From Tumebacillus flagellatus (GTDB lineage: Bacteria; Bacillota; Bacilli; Tumebacillales; Tumebacillaceae), in contig NZ_JMIR01000004.1 of NCBI RefSeq assembly GCF_000714935.1, positions 124,001-188,000 of the forward strand: DNA of 64,000 nt. The letters are read 5' to 3'. Both the position numbers and the translations under genes were made by a program. The notes under the pieces are model-generated. The model ran no database searches, had not been told where the DNA came from, and saw only the letters and a list, made by a program, of their open reading frames with translations. This document shows, in pieces, positions 26,403-34,372 of this stretch (positions are counted from its first letter, which is position 1; every line of letters begins with the position of its first letter).

Positions 26403-27742
26403 GAGGAAGTCTCCGTTCCCGGCGTTCCTGAAGTTTCCGGCGTTATTGAAGTTCCCGGTGTTCCCGAGGAAATCACTTTGATTTTCGTGCCCGGTTGCAC
26501 GCGGTCAAGACCTTCGTGGATGACGGGGTCGTTTTTTTGCAAGCCGCTGCGGATTTCGGTGTAGGTGCCGTTGTTGTAGCCGGTGGCGACGGCCCGTTTG
26601 ACGGCGGTGCCGTTTGGGGCGAGCAGGACGTAGGTTTTTTCTCCTTCGTGCAAAATCGAAGCGGTCGGCACGGAGAGCACGCCTGCGTGCGGATCGAGCG
26701 TGATCGACGCAAGGCCAACTTGACCGGGCTTGAAGTCGCCGGTTGCGTTTTCGAGTGTCGCGTGCGCCGTGAACGACTTCGCTTGCGGGTCGAGCGAGGG
26801 CGAAACCGAACCGAGTGTCGTCTGCACCGCCGCGTGCTCGCCGACTTGCACGTTGGCTTTCTGGCCTTGCTTCAGGCGCGTCTGCATCGTCGGGTCGACG
26901 AGAATTTCAAAGTCCACGTTCGACACGTCGCCCACGGTGAACAACGGCACGCCGGGGCCGGAGGGAGTTCCGGCGACGGCGGTCTTGCTGAGAATGACCC
27001 CGTCAAACGGCGACGTGATGTGCGCCGCTTGGACTTGCGCTTGGGCGAGCCGCAACGCTTGATGCGCCTGCACGAGTTGCGCTTGGAGCGTTTGCAAAAG
27101 CGGCGCTTTAAACAGATCGAGGCTTTGTCCCACAACCGCTTGTGTTTGCAGGAGAGACACTTCACTCTGTGCGCGTTGCAATTGTTGGGAGATCGCGAGC
27201 AGTTTCGGCAGGGCATCGGGCCCTGGTTTTTCCAAAACAGCCGCTAAGGTGGCGATCTGCAACTGCATTTTCGTTTCAATCTGCGAGATTTTGCGCGAGA
27301 TGTCGCCGGGCAGAGCGGACGCCGAGGCGGTCGACGCGTTCGATGAGCTGGAAACGTCGAAGCCCGTTGGCAGAGCGGCGGTTTGCAGACGGCGAATCTG
27401 CGCTTCGAGGCCGGCGATGGCGGTTTTGGCTTCCGTCAGAGAGGCTTGTGAGCTGCCGGTGTCGAGCGTGGCGAGCTCTTGGCCTTTTTTCACGGAATCG
27501 CCGACCTGGACGAGTACCGCTTGCACGCGACCCGCCGCCGTCGCCAGCACGGGTGTCTGTTCGCGGGGCATCACGCGTCCCGGCAGCACGAGCTGTTCCG
27601 GCAGGTCGCGCGGGGCGGCGCGCTCGACGGAGACGGGGATGACCGTCTCGGTCTGCGCCGTCTGCGGGGACTTGGCACACCCGGCGAGCAGGAGAGTCAG
27701 CAAAGACAGTTGCAGCCCGGTTTTTTTCCAATGCAGGTTCAT
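26399..27742 (-). CDS. HlyD-family adaptor lipoprotein of the RND pump
   Basis: 447 residues. N-terminus MNLHWKKTG, hydrophobic run, then LLLAGC gives a lipobox with Cys22, so the mature protein is probably anchored to the outer face of the membrane. A lipoyl/barrel-sandwich segment (VLATAAGRVQAVLVQVGDSV), a helical hairpin of about 110 residues and the beta-barrel region (ITSPFDGVILSKTAVAG, FKPGQVGLASITLD) follow. The tail is a Gly-Thr-Pro-rich repeat (SGTPGT twice). ATG at 27742 is 7 bases after GGAGGTG; an upstream start would bury the lipobox. First gene of the adaptor-pump-hydrolase operon. No outer-membrane factor gene is present, as expected in a monoderm. Confidence 0.9.
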   Translation of the reverse strand: MNLHWKKTGLQLSLLTLLLAGCAKSPQTAQTETVIPVSVERAAPRDLPEQLVLPGRVMPREQTPVLATAAGRVQAVLVQVGDSVKKGQELATLDTGSSQASLTEAKTAIAGLEAQIRRLQTAALPTGFDVSSSSNASTASASALPGDISRKISQIETKMQLQIATLAAVLEKPGPDALPKLLAISQQLQRAQSEVSLLQTQAVVGQSLDLFKAPLLQTLQAQLVQAHQALRLAQAQVQAAHITSPFDGVILSKTAVAGTPSGPGVPLFTVGDVSNVDFEILVDPTMQTRLKQGQKANVQVGEHAAVQTTLGSVSPSLDPQAKSFTAHATLENATGDFKPGQVGLASITLDPHAGVLSVPTASILHEGEKTYVLLAPNGTAVKRAVATGYNNGTYTEIRSGLQKNDPVIHEGLDRVQPGTKIKVISSGTPGTSITPETSGTPGTETSS

Positions 27743-28124
27743 CGGCTCACCTCCACTCCGAGTCAAACATTTCCAATGCTGGTGGATGTAGTGTGAGTGT
27801 TTTTCCTGTTTCTTATGAGTGGACATTGCGAATTGAAATGTGAAGAAATCGGAGGGAATTTAGAGAAATTCGGAGCCAAAAAAAGATGATCCAGCCAGAT
27901 GCCGGATCATCGCCTTGAATCCTTCGACAAGGTTCGGTATATTTTCGGTAAAGAAACGACGTGAATCGACATCGTTTGTCGAAACACCTGAGTCCGGTTT
28001 CCAGTTTGCTTTCATGTTTACGAACTCATACTCTTCCCGTGAAAGCACCTACATACTAAGTACGCCTTGTTGCAGAATCGACTGCGGCAGGGCGTATTTT
28101 CATTATGGGGCTTCCGTTTTTGGA
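27743..28124. other. intergenic region with a minus-strand terminator and an unexplained open frame
   Basis: About 380 bases without a confident gene. On the minus strand a frame is open from 28048 to 27860 (62 codons, ending ...FFGSEFL) but it has no ribosome site and a terminator lies inside its end. A second inverted repeat, TACGCC ... GGCGTA followed by TTTTC, lies at 28060-28101. The region could encode a small RNA or peptide ending at the terminator, or be the remnant of a decayed gene. Confidence 0.4.
27878..27911 (-). terminator. minus-strand terminator without an obvious gene
   Basis: Minus strand: GATGATCC and GGATCATC flank an 11-base loop, followed by TTTTTTTGG. It points away from the small membrane protein gene at 28125-28463. 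Confidence 0.75.
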
Positions 28125-28463
28125 TTACGTGGAGCGTCGATGCAGCAAGCGGTCGACCCAATAGCCGATGCCGCCGCCGCCCATGATCGTGATCAAATCG
28201 AGCAAGAGCCGGATGAACTGCTCTCCGTAGAAGCTGAAGCCGTAGTGCGGATGACGAAATTGGTGGACGAGAACGGCGAGCACGACGATCCCGGCGACGG
28301 CGAGCATGGCGAAATAGACCCCGCGAATTCCGAAGATCAAGTAGAAGAAAAAGCCCAGCAACAACGTTGCCACCAAGTGCGGTTGTTCGGCGGTGGGCAT
28401 GACGGTCATGTTGGCGATCAAATAGAGGGTGAACACCACCCAGGCGAGCAACCACTTTTTCAC
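28125..28463 (-). CDS. small membrane protein, unknown
   Basis: 112 residues with about three hydrophobic segments (LLAWVVFTLYLIANMTV; LVATLLLGFFFYLIFGI; VYFAMLAVAGIVVLAVLV) and a Gly-rich C-terminal stretch (ITIMGGGGIGYWVDRLLH). No family recognised. The GTG at 28463 sits 8 bases after GGGAGGC on the minus strand; an upstream in-frame ATG at 28496 lacks a ribosome site. Confidence 0.7.
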   Translation of the reverse strand: MKKWLLAWVVFTLYLIANMTVMPTAEQPHLVATLLLGFFFYLIFGIRGVYFAMLAVAGIVVLAVLVHQFRHPHYGFSFYGEQFIRLLLDLITIMGGGGIGYWVDRLLHRRST

Positions 28464-28550
28464 GTAGGACGCCTCCCTTTTCGTTAGTCCAAGCATATGT
28501 CGAATGGGGGATTTTTACGACAGGAGGGTTTTGGGAGGTGTGGAGGGGGT

Positions 28551-28578
28551 TGACAGGTGGAGAGCGTGATGATATAGT
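28551..28578 (+). promoter_or_regulatory. sigma-A promoter of tRNA-Thr
   Basis: TTGACA (28551-28556), 16-base spacer, TATAGT (28573-28578), 18 bases before the tRNA. Confidence 0.8.
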
Positions 28579-28596
28579 AATGCTTGTTTCCGCTAT

Positions 28597-28672
<76 letters not shown>

Positions 28673-28687
28673 CATGATGTAATCGAA

Positions 28688-28717
28688 GGCGTCTTCCTGC
28701 GAGGAAGGCGCTTTTTT
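28688..28717 (+). terminator. terminator after tRNA-Thr
   Basis: GCGTCTTCCT and AGGAAGGCGC with a GCG loop, followed by TTTTTT. Confidence 0.9.
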
Positions 28718-28754
28718 GTTGGTTTTTTCGTACATCATCAGAGGAGGGTTTGCG

Positions 28755-29063
28755 GTGAAGGAAATGCAGGAAGCGTTTGAGACCATGCAAGAGAACTGGC
28801 GGATGATGCAGTCGAGCGACTTTGATTCGGCGGCGGAAGATGCGGAGCGGTTTGAGGGGTCTTTTTACAAGTTCATCGACGCCGTGCGCGAGTGGGTGGA
28901 CGCGTTGCAGGAGAAACCGGCGACGCTGGAAGCGCTGTTGGCGCGACCGGAGTTGCAGGCGTTTGCGGATGAACTGCCTGCGCCGCTTCTGTTGAACTTC
29001 GAGACGGAGCTGGAATTGATTTTTGAAGGGATTACGCGGGAAGAGGACGAGAAGTACGATTGA
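28755..29063 (+). CDS. small acidic protein, unknown
   Basis: 102 residues, rich in Glu and Met/Phe, predicted all-helical (VKEMQEAFETMQENW; EDAERFEGSFYKFIDAVREW; LEALLARPELQAFADEL). No family recognised. The GTG at 28755 has a strong GAGGAGGG ribosome site, the terminator after it is clear, and codon use matches the neighbours, so it is very likely real. Confidence 0.7.
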   Translation: MKEMQEAFETMQENWRMMQSSDFDSAAEDAERFEGSFYKFIDAVREWVDALQEKPATLEALLARPELQAFADELPAPLLLNFETELELIFEGITREEDEKYD

Positions 29064-29085
29064 GGTTTTTAATAGAGGGTGAGCG

Positions 29086-29119
29086 AAAAATCCGTGGCTG
29101 CGTGCGCACGGATTTTTTT
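29086..29119 (+). terminator. terminator before the ECF sigma promoter
   Basis: AAAAATCCGTG pairs with CGCACGGATTTTTTT. Its T-tract touches the -35 of the next promoter. Confidence 0.85.
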
Positions 29120-29145
29120 GTAACCTTTTTCCAACGGGACTCGTC
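29119..29145 (+). promoter_or_regulatory. ECF-type promoter upstream of the sigma factor
   Basis: TGTAACC with the AACC core at 29122-29125, 16-base spacer, CGTC at 29142-29145. This matches the extracytoplasmic-function promoter form (AAC at -35, CGTC at -10) and suggests that the sigma factor transcribes its own gene. Confidence 0.7.
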
Positions 29146-29179
29146 ATGTACGTGAGGATTTTGAGGGGGAGGTGCTTCC

Positions 29180-29701
29180 GTGTCGGAAAAAGAAACGGTG
29201 TTGCTCGACTGGATTGAGCGGCACAGCGCGTTGCTGATCCGCACCGCCTACTATTATGTGAGAGATCGGATGGTGGCGGAGGACATCGTGCAAGATGTGT
29301 TTGTCAAAGCGTTCGACCGGATGGAGGAGTTTCGCGGGGACGGGCGCGTGGAGGCGTGGCTGTCGCGGATGACGGTCAACGCGTGCAAGGACTATCTGCG
29401 GTCGTGGCGGCACCGCAACATCGTCGTGCAGGAGTTTGTCGGCCTGAAAGCCACGACGAGCTCGGCGGAAACGGCGGCGCTCGCGCAGGTGCAGAACCAA
29501 GAGTTGGCGGCGCGCGTCTTGAAACTGCCGGTGAAATACCGCGAAGCGGTGGTGCTGCATTACTTCGAACAACTGAAAATTCGTGAAATCGCCGACCTGT
29601 TGGAGCTGACGGAGTCCACCGTCAAAGTCCGCCTGCACCGCGGGCTCAAGAAGTTGCAGCAGGAACTGGGAGAGGAGGAACGAGCTTTATGGAACGTGTA
29701 A
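29180..29701 (+). CDS. ECF RNA polymerase sigma factor
   Basis: 173 residues with the two ECF domains. Region 2: LLIRTAYYYVRDRMVAEDIV and QDVFVKAFDRMEEFRG (core binding and -10 recognition). Region 4: KYREAVVLHYFEQLKIREIA and LTESTVKVRLHRGLKKL (helix-turn-helix for -35). It resembles the SigV/SigW/SigX group. GTG at 29180 follows GGGGAGG. The ORF overlaps the next gene by 13 bases, and its own promoter is of ECF type. Confidence 0.94.
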   Translation: MSEKETVLLDWIERHSALLIRTAYYYVRDRMVAEDIVQDVFVKAFDRMEEFRGDGRVEAWLSRMTVNACKDYLRSWRHRNIVVQEFVGLKATTSSAETAALAQVQNQELAARVLKLPVKYREAVVLHYFEQLKIREIADLLELTESTVKVRLHRGLKKLQQELGEEERALWNV

Positions 29702-30594
29702 AAAATCACATGGAGCAAGCACGTTTGCATGTGCATGACGCCCTTCAGGTGACACAGGAGGATAAAAAACGTCTCGCCGAAGCCGTGCTGAAGCGCGTGC
29801 GCACAGGAAACCGCAAGGCGCGAACCCGTGCGGTTTCGAAAGTCGCCGTCCCGATCGTGGCGGCGGTGGTTTTGATTGCAGGAGGCACCGGATTGCTGAA
29901 GGCGGGGTACTTGGGAGGCGGAACCAGCGCAACGAAGCCCGATGTTCCCGTGGCGGTGACAGAATTTCCCCCGGATGTGCCGCAACCGCCGTCTGACGTC
30001 GCGCCGCTGACGGCACCGAAACTCGATATGAATCAAGAAGTGGAGCAGATGACGATTGTGAACGCTGATCGCACTGTACTGGATGTGCATCACAATAAGG
30101 CTACCGGACAAAGCGTCATCGTCCAATTGAATCCGGACGGCTCGAAAAAAGTTATGCATATGAATGTGCGGGAATTAGGGTCGTACATCCTTACCTACGA
30201 CAAAGACAATCACCGGACTGACGCGGTGTTCCACAAACATCCGCCGATTAGCGACGGCTACGACTCAGACATCAAGGAATGGCAGACCGAGTCGCAGCAG
30301 ATGCTGGAGGGGCGGACCGATGTTCAAAAAGACGTCGTCGACGGCGTACCAGTCCTCGTCGTCCGTCAGCCCATCGCCCCCAAGGACGGTCGTAACCAAG
30401 TCGAGGCGGTGTACTACGACGAAGCCACGTTGTTGCGATTGAAAAGGGAAGTCTATACGGAGGGCGTGTTGGACGAGGTGCAGACTTTCACGTACAGAAC
30501 GATGGACGCAAAAGACTTTGACCCGAAATTTTTCGAGATTCCGAAAGGGAGCTATAAGAGCGATCAAGGGAACCAAATTGTCGAGAAGCAGTAG
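29689..30594 (+). CDS. membrane protein, putative anti-sigma partner
   Basis: 301 residues. About 45 charged N-terminal residues face the cytoplasm, one membrane helix follows (VAVPIVAAVVLIAGGTGLL), and a large extracytoplasmic domain ends in a beta-rich segment DEVQTFTYRTMDAKDFDPKF of the kind seen in RseB/LolA-like sensors. No zinc anti-sigma motif (HxxxCxxC) is present. The role as anti-sigma is inferred from the overlap with the sigma gene and the topology. Terminator at 30616. Confidence 0.72.
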   Translation: MERVKNHMEQARLHVHDALQVTQEDKKRLAEAVLKRVRTGNRKARTRAVSKVAVPIVAAVVLIAGGTGLLKAGYLGGGTSATKPDVPVAVTEFPPDVPQPPSDVAPLTAPKLDMNQEVEQMTIVNADRTVLDVHHNKATGQSVIVQLNPDGSKKVMHMNVRELGSYILTYDKDNHRTDAVFHKHPPISDGYDSDIKEWQTESQQMLEGRTDVQKDVVDGVPVLVVRQPIAPKDGRNQVEAVYYDEATLLRLKREVYTEGVLDEVQTFTYRTMDAKDFDPKFFEIPKGSYKSDQGNQIVEKQ

Positions 30595-30615
30595 GGAATA
30601 AGTACGAAAAGAGAT

Positions 30616-30645
30616 AAAAACAGCACCCATGACGGTGCTGTTTTT
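30616..30645 (+). terminator. terminator after the sigma operon
   Basis: AAAAACAGCACC and GGTGCTGTTTTT with a 6-base loop. Confidence 0.9.
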
Positions 30646-30727
30646 GATTTGTAATTAATAATGATTCAACGAATCTCTTCGTGTATTTGGTGATTTGTAA
30701 TAAAATAGGGTGAAATGAGGTGATGTG

Positions 30728-32086
30728 ATGTTACACGCAGACCCTTACGCCCTGCGTTATGCTGCTTCACGTTTTACCGCCGGAGCCCAAGAACTACATC
30801 GAATCGCAACCCAAGCGATCGGACACAAAACTGAACTGGTTACGACCGATTGGCGAGGGACGGCCTCTCAAGCTTTTGATCGAAAAACGGAAATACAAGC
30901 AGGCTATCTGAGACGGAATGCCGAAGTCTTGGAAAAAGCAGCCCCGATTCTCAATACGCTTGCGAACCAGATCGATCACATCATGGAACTTCAGAGACAG
31001 GCGGACAGGTACGAGCAGGCGAGTTGGAAATACAGCGGGGATACGATCGATGACTTGCACCATCGGCAAAACCTTGCGAGACAAGCGGCAACACTCCGCC
31101 AACAGGCTGTATGGGAAGCCAATCAAGCCGATTCCACTGCGGCTCGACAGCTTCAAGAGTTGATGAGTTTGATCCCTGGGTTTGGCGATCTGTTAAGTCA
31201 GTACCACGAGATGCCGGACAACAACAAGATCAATCAGCAACTTTTAGAGGCTCTTCGTCAATATTACATGTCAAAACGAAGTGATTTATCAGAATCCGAT
31301 CGTGCAGAAGATACCAAAGATTATTTAAAATTCACCCCTGGCTTGGACAACCAAGAATTATACAATCTGCTGGAACGTCTAGTGTCCACCGATGAACGTG
31401 CTCAGCGTTACCAAAAACTCGTCCAAGACCCAAATTTCGATGCAAAAGCACAATTGAAAAACGACCCCGGATACGTGGGGTACGCCTTCGAACAAGGCAT
31501 GGAGTCCGAAAGTCCAAGCGGCTCGGCGGTTGCGGGTCTTCAATTTTCGATGATGATCTTAGGCATGCTGAAGCCCAAATTTCAGGCGGAAAAAGGAACT
31601 TTCACTGGCGGTGGTGAAGGAGTAGCTGAGGACAAAAATGTAAATTTTGTTCAGACGAAAACTGTTATCAGTCCTAGTATGGAAGTTAAGATTTTAGAGG
31701 GGCAACGCAAAGTACCCAAGAACGAGTTGATAGGAGGACATTCTCCCAAAATAAACAATGAAAATGAGGGTTTCGCAGTTGAAGTGTTATCAACGAATGT
31801 GGATGGTACGATGAATGTTATGTTTACCAAACAATTTCCAGATGGTAACATTTCTAAGCTCAAAAAGAGCACTTTATTCCCAAAATCGTGGAGCGATGAA
31901 CAAATCCTTGCCAGCATTATTGAGGTTGGAAATACACCTGCGATCTCCACTCGTTTAAGAGCTAGAGCTACTTGGCATAGAGCGATCATTAACGGTATTG
32001 AGATAGAAGTGCTAAAAATTGGCGAAGACGTAACGAGTGCTTACCCGACAGGTACAATCCATGCGCCGCGCCCAGCGGGTTTTTGA
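30728..32086 (+). CDS. polymorphic toxin with EndoU-like nuclease tip
   Basis: 452 residues. N-terminal domain (about 1-140): MLHADPYALRYAASRF, then DWRGTASQAF (the W-x-G turn of WXG100-like helical hairpins) and a long coiled coil; this is shared with the protein at 45905. The middle is helical. The C-terminal 120 residues carry GGHSPKINNENEGFAVEV, KKSTLFPKSWSDEQILASII and a final TSAYPTG: the pattern of the bacterial EndoU RNase toxin family (His near the GGHS, later catalytic His and Lys/Ser-Thr-Phe-Pro segment). GC content falls clearly from about codon 280 onward and stays low into the next gene, as in swapped toxin-immunity tips. WXG-type proteins are exported by type VII secretion; no such genes are in the window. 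Confidence 0.82.
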   Translation: MLHADPYALRYAASRFTAGAQELHRIATQAIGHKTELVTTDWRGTASQAFDRKTEIQAGYLRRNAEVLEKAAPILNTLANQIDHIMELQRQADRYEQASWKYSGDTIDDLHHRQNLARQAATLRQQAVWEANQADSTAARQLQELMSLIPGFGDLLSQYHEMPDNNKINQQLLEALRQYYMSKRSDLSESDRAEDTKDYLKFTPGLDNQELYNLLERLVSTDERAQRYQKLVQDPNFDAKAQLKNDPGYVGYAFEQGMESESPSGSAVAGLQFSMMILGMLKPKFQAEKGTFTGGGEGVAEDKNVNFVQTKTVISPSMEVKILEGQRKVPKNELIGGHSPKINNENEGFAVEVLSTNVDGTMNVMFTKQFPDGNISKLKKSTLFPKSWSDEQILASIIEVGNTPAISTRLRARATWHRAIINGIEIEVLKIGEDVTSAYPTGTIHAPRPAGF

Positions 32087-32119
32087 CATACTGAATTTTT
32101 CACGATAGGTGGGGTATAC

Positions 32120-32533
32120 ATGTATCAAGTATTAGATCGTCTTCTATCAGCTGAAACAACGGTAGATTCTTGGTATGACGATGGTTGTATCATTGCCGGT
32201 GAGATTTTGTCAGAGTTTACCCATACAGATTGGGAGGAACTCACAAACAATGTGCAAAAAAAATCAGTTGAATGGCAAAAAAAATTAGCGTACTGTTTGG
32301 ATAGCACCTGCAATGAATATGAGCTGAGTATTCTTTTGTCATTGCTTAGCACGGAAGATGAGGAATTATTCGAAATATGTATTGATACCCTACGAAGTTT
32401 TACAACGATGGAGAGCAAAATCATGATACTTGAAAACCCACGCATAATAGAGCGAGTGAATGAATTATTATCCACAGTAAGCCTTCCTGTGAAAAAAGTA
32501 TTGGAAGACTTTCTTACGAAAATTCAATCGTAA
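32120..32533 (+). CDS. probable immunity protein for the EndoU-like toxin
   Basis: 137 residues, acidic, all-helical (LLSAETTVDSWYDDGCIIAG; ELSILLSLLSTEDEELFEIC). No family recognised with certainty. Position (33 bases after the toxin), AT-richness like the toxin tip, small size and cytoplasmic nature make it the immunity candidate. A terminator follows. Confidence 0.65.
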   Translation: MYQVLDRLLSAETTVDSWYDDGCIIAGEILSEFTHTDWEELTNNVQKKSVEWQKKLAYCLDSTCNEYELSILLSLLSTEDEELFEICIDTLRSFTTMESKIMILENPRIIERVNELLSTVSLPVKKVLEDFLTKIQS

Positions 32534-32557
32534 TATGACTTGTGAAACGAAAGTAAC

Positions 32558-32592
32558 AAAAAAGAGCCGCTATCTAAGCAGGCTCTTTTTTG
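32558..32592 (+). terminator. terminator after the toxin-immunity pair
   Basis: AAAAAAGAGCC and GGCTCTTTTTT with a 13-base loop, also usable by the convergent glucosidase gene. Confidence 0.9.
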
Positions 32593-32617
32593 TTTTTTTG
32601 GTGGCAATACCCAAGGG

Positions 32618-34255
32618 CTAGATCTGATAGACCCGCGCCTCATGCGGCCTCAGCGTTGTTTCTTGAATCGACTCCTCACCGGTGACGTCCGCATAGTTCG
32701 CGATCACCAACTCCTTGCCGGACTCGTCATACCCAGCCGGAAGCGTGAACGTGTTCTCGCGGTCGGAGTGGTTGAGCATCACCAACCAGCGCGTCCCTTC
32801 AAACTCGCGCTTGTAGATGTACAGCTCCTCATGCCCTTCCGAGAGGTCGAAGTAGTCGCCGTACACCATCACCGGGTTCTCTTTGCGCAGTTGAATCAGC
32901 TTCTTATAGTAGTAGAACACCGAATTCGGGTCGGCGAGGGCTTGTTCCACATTGATCTCCGTGTGGTTCGGGTTGACTTTGATCCACGGCGTGCCCGTCG
33001 TAAACCCGCCGTGCTCGCTCGCGTCCCACTGCATCGGCGTGCGGGAGTTGTCGCGGGAGAGCGGCAGCAGGCTTTCAAATACTTCCTGCGGGTCGCGGCC
33101 CGCCGCCACCAAGTCGCGGTACTTGTTTTTCATCGCGATGTCGTCGTAGTCCTCAATCGACGAGAAGCGCACGCCAGTCATCCCGATCTCTTCGCCCTGG
33201 TAGATGTACGGCATGCCGGGCAGCGTGTGGACGAGCGTGCCAAGCAGTTTGGCGGACTCCACGCGGAAATCGCGGTCGTTGCCGTAGCGGGTGACTTGGC
33301 GGGTGTGGTCGTGGTTGTTGAGGAATTGCGAGTTCCAGCCTTTGTCTTTGAGCGCTTGGTACCAGCGGGTCTGGATTTCCTTGAAGCGCAGCATGTCCCA
33401 CGACGGCATCTCGTCCGCCACTTCAAAGTGGAACAGCGTGTTCAACTCGCCGCGGTCTTCGCCCGTGTAGAGCGGGCCGTCCTCCGGCTTGATAAACCCG
33501 AGTTCGCCGACGGTGAGGATGTCGTAGTGCTTCAACACTTGCTCGTGCATCTCATGCAGGTACTCGTGCACGCCGGGGTTGTTGGCGAGGTAGGAGATGT
33601 CTTCCGGGTGCTCCGCGTCCGGGAAGCCCTCCTGTTTGGCGAGCAACGCGACGGCGTCCATGCGGAATCCGTCGATCCCCTTGTCCAGCCACCAGCGCAT
33701 CATGCGGTAGATCTCTTCGCGCAACGCCGGGCTCTCCCAGTTCAAATCCGGCTGCTCGACGGCAAACGAGTGGAAGTAATACTGACCGGTCGTTTCGTCC
33801 AGCGTCCACGTCGACGGCTCAAAGTAGGAGCGCCAGTTGTTCGGCGCGCTGCCGTCCGCTTTCGGGTCGCGCCAGATGTAGTAGTCACGCTTGGGGTTGT
33901 CTTTGGAAGAGCGGGATTCGAGGAACCACGGGTGCTGGTCGGAGGTGTGGTTGACGACGAGGTCCATGATCAGTTTCATGCCGCGTGTATGTACTTCTTG
34001 GAGCAGCGTTTCCCAGATTTGCATCGTGCCTGCTTTTTCCATGATCGTGGTGTACTCTGAGATGTCGTATCCGTTGTCGCGGTCGGGCGATTCGTAGCAG
34101 GGGTTCAGCCAGATCACATCGACGCCGAGGGATTGGATGTAGTCGAGTTTGGCGATGACGCCTTGCAAGTCGCCGAAACCGTCGCCGTTCGTGTCCAAGA
34201 ACGAGCGCCAATAGATTTGATAAACGACTGCTTCTTTCCACCATGTTCGTTTCAT
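32618..34255 (-). CDS. alpha-glucosidase / oligo-1,6-glucosidase (GH13)
   Basis: 545 residues, cytoplasmic GH13 enzyme hydrolysing alpha-1,6 (and possibly alpha-1,4) glucosidic bonds of short oligosaccharides. Conserved regions: DLVVNHTSDQHPWF (I), GIDGFRMDAVALLAK (II, nucleophile Asp), ILTVGELG (III, acid/base Glu), FLNNHDHTRQ (IV) and QPDLNWE (the V region). Val/Gly around region II would decide alpha-1,6 versus alpha-1,4 preference. ATG at 34255 follows GGAGTG by 6 bases. No transporter gene is adjacent; CcpA is encoded at 42257 but no cre site was found. Confidence 0.93.
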   Translation of the reverse strand: MKRTWWKEAVVYQIYWRSFLDTNGDGFGDLQGVIAKLDYIQSLGVDVIWLNPCYESPDRDNGYDISEYTTIMEKAGTMQIWETLLQEVHTRGMKLIMDLVVNHTSDQHPWFLESRSSKDNPKRDYYIWRDPKADGSAPNNWRSYFEPSTWTLDETTGQYYFHSFAVEQPDLNWESPALREEIYRMMRWWLDKGIDGFRMDAVALLAKQEGFPDAEHPEDISYLANNPGVHEYLHEMHEQVLKHYDILTVGELGFIKPEDGPLYTGEDRGELNTLFHFEVADEMPSWDMLRFKEIQTRWYQALKDKGWNSQFLNNHDHTRQVTRYGNDRDFRVESAKLLGTLVHTLPGMPYIYQGEEIGMTGVRFSSIEDYDDIAMKNKYRDLVAAGRDPQEVFESLLPLSRDNSRTPMQWDASEHGGFTTGTPWIKVNPNHTEINVEQALADPNSVFYYYKKLIQLRKENPVMVYGDYFDLSEGHEELYIYKREFEGTRWLVMLNHSDRENTFTLPAGYDESGKELVIANYADVTGEESIQETTLRPHEARVYQI

Positions 34256-34372
34256 TTGGCACACTCCAGTTTAATAAGGGTCTTTTTTTATTATCAAGGT
34301 TGGGCGGGGGAAGTGCAACCTTTCGCGGGATCGATGCGTCTAATGGGTAAGAATGGGAGGAGATGGTTCGGG

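Noticed and set aside
24834-26564. 576-codon plus-strand frame opposite the RND pump
   Set aside because: Arg/His/Asp-rich shadow; the pump is full-length on the minus strand.
28060-28101. Inverted repeat TACGCC...GGCGTA considered as a terminator
   Set aside because: Six-base stem, 30-base loop and only four Ts; too weak to call.
32642-34060. 472-codon plus-strand frame opposite the alpha-glucosidase
   Set aside because: Shadow of a gene with all GH13 motifs intact.
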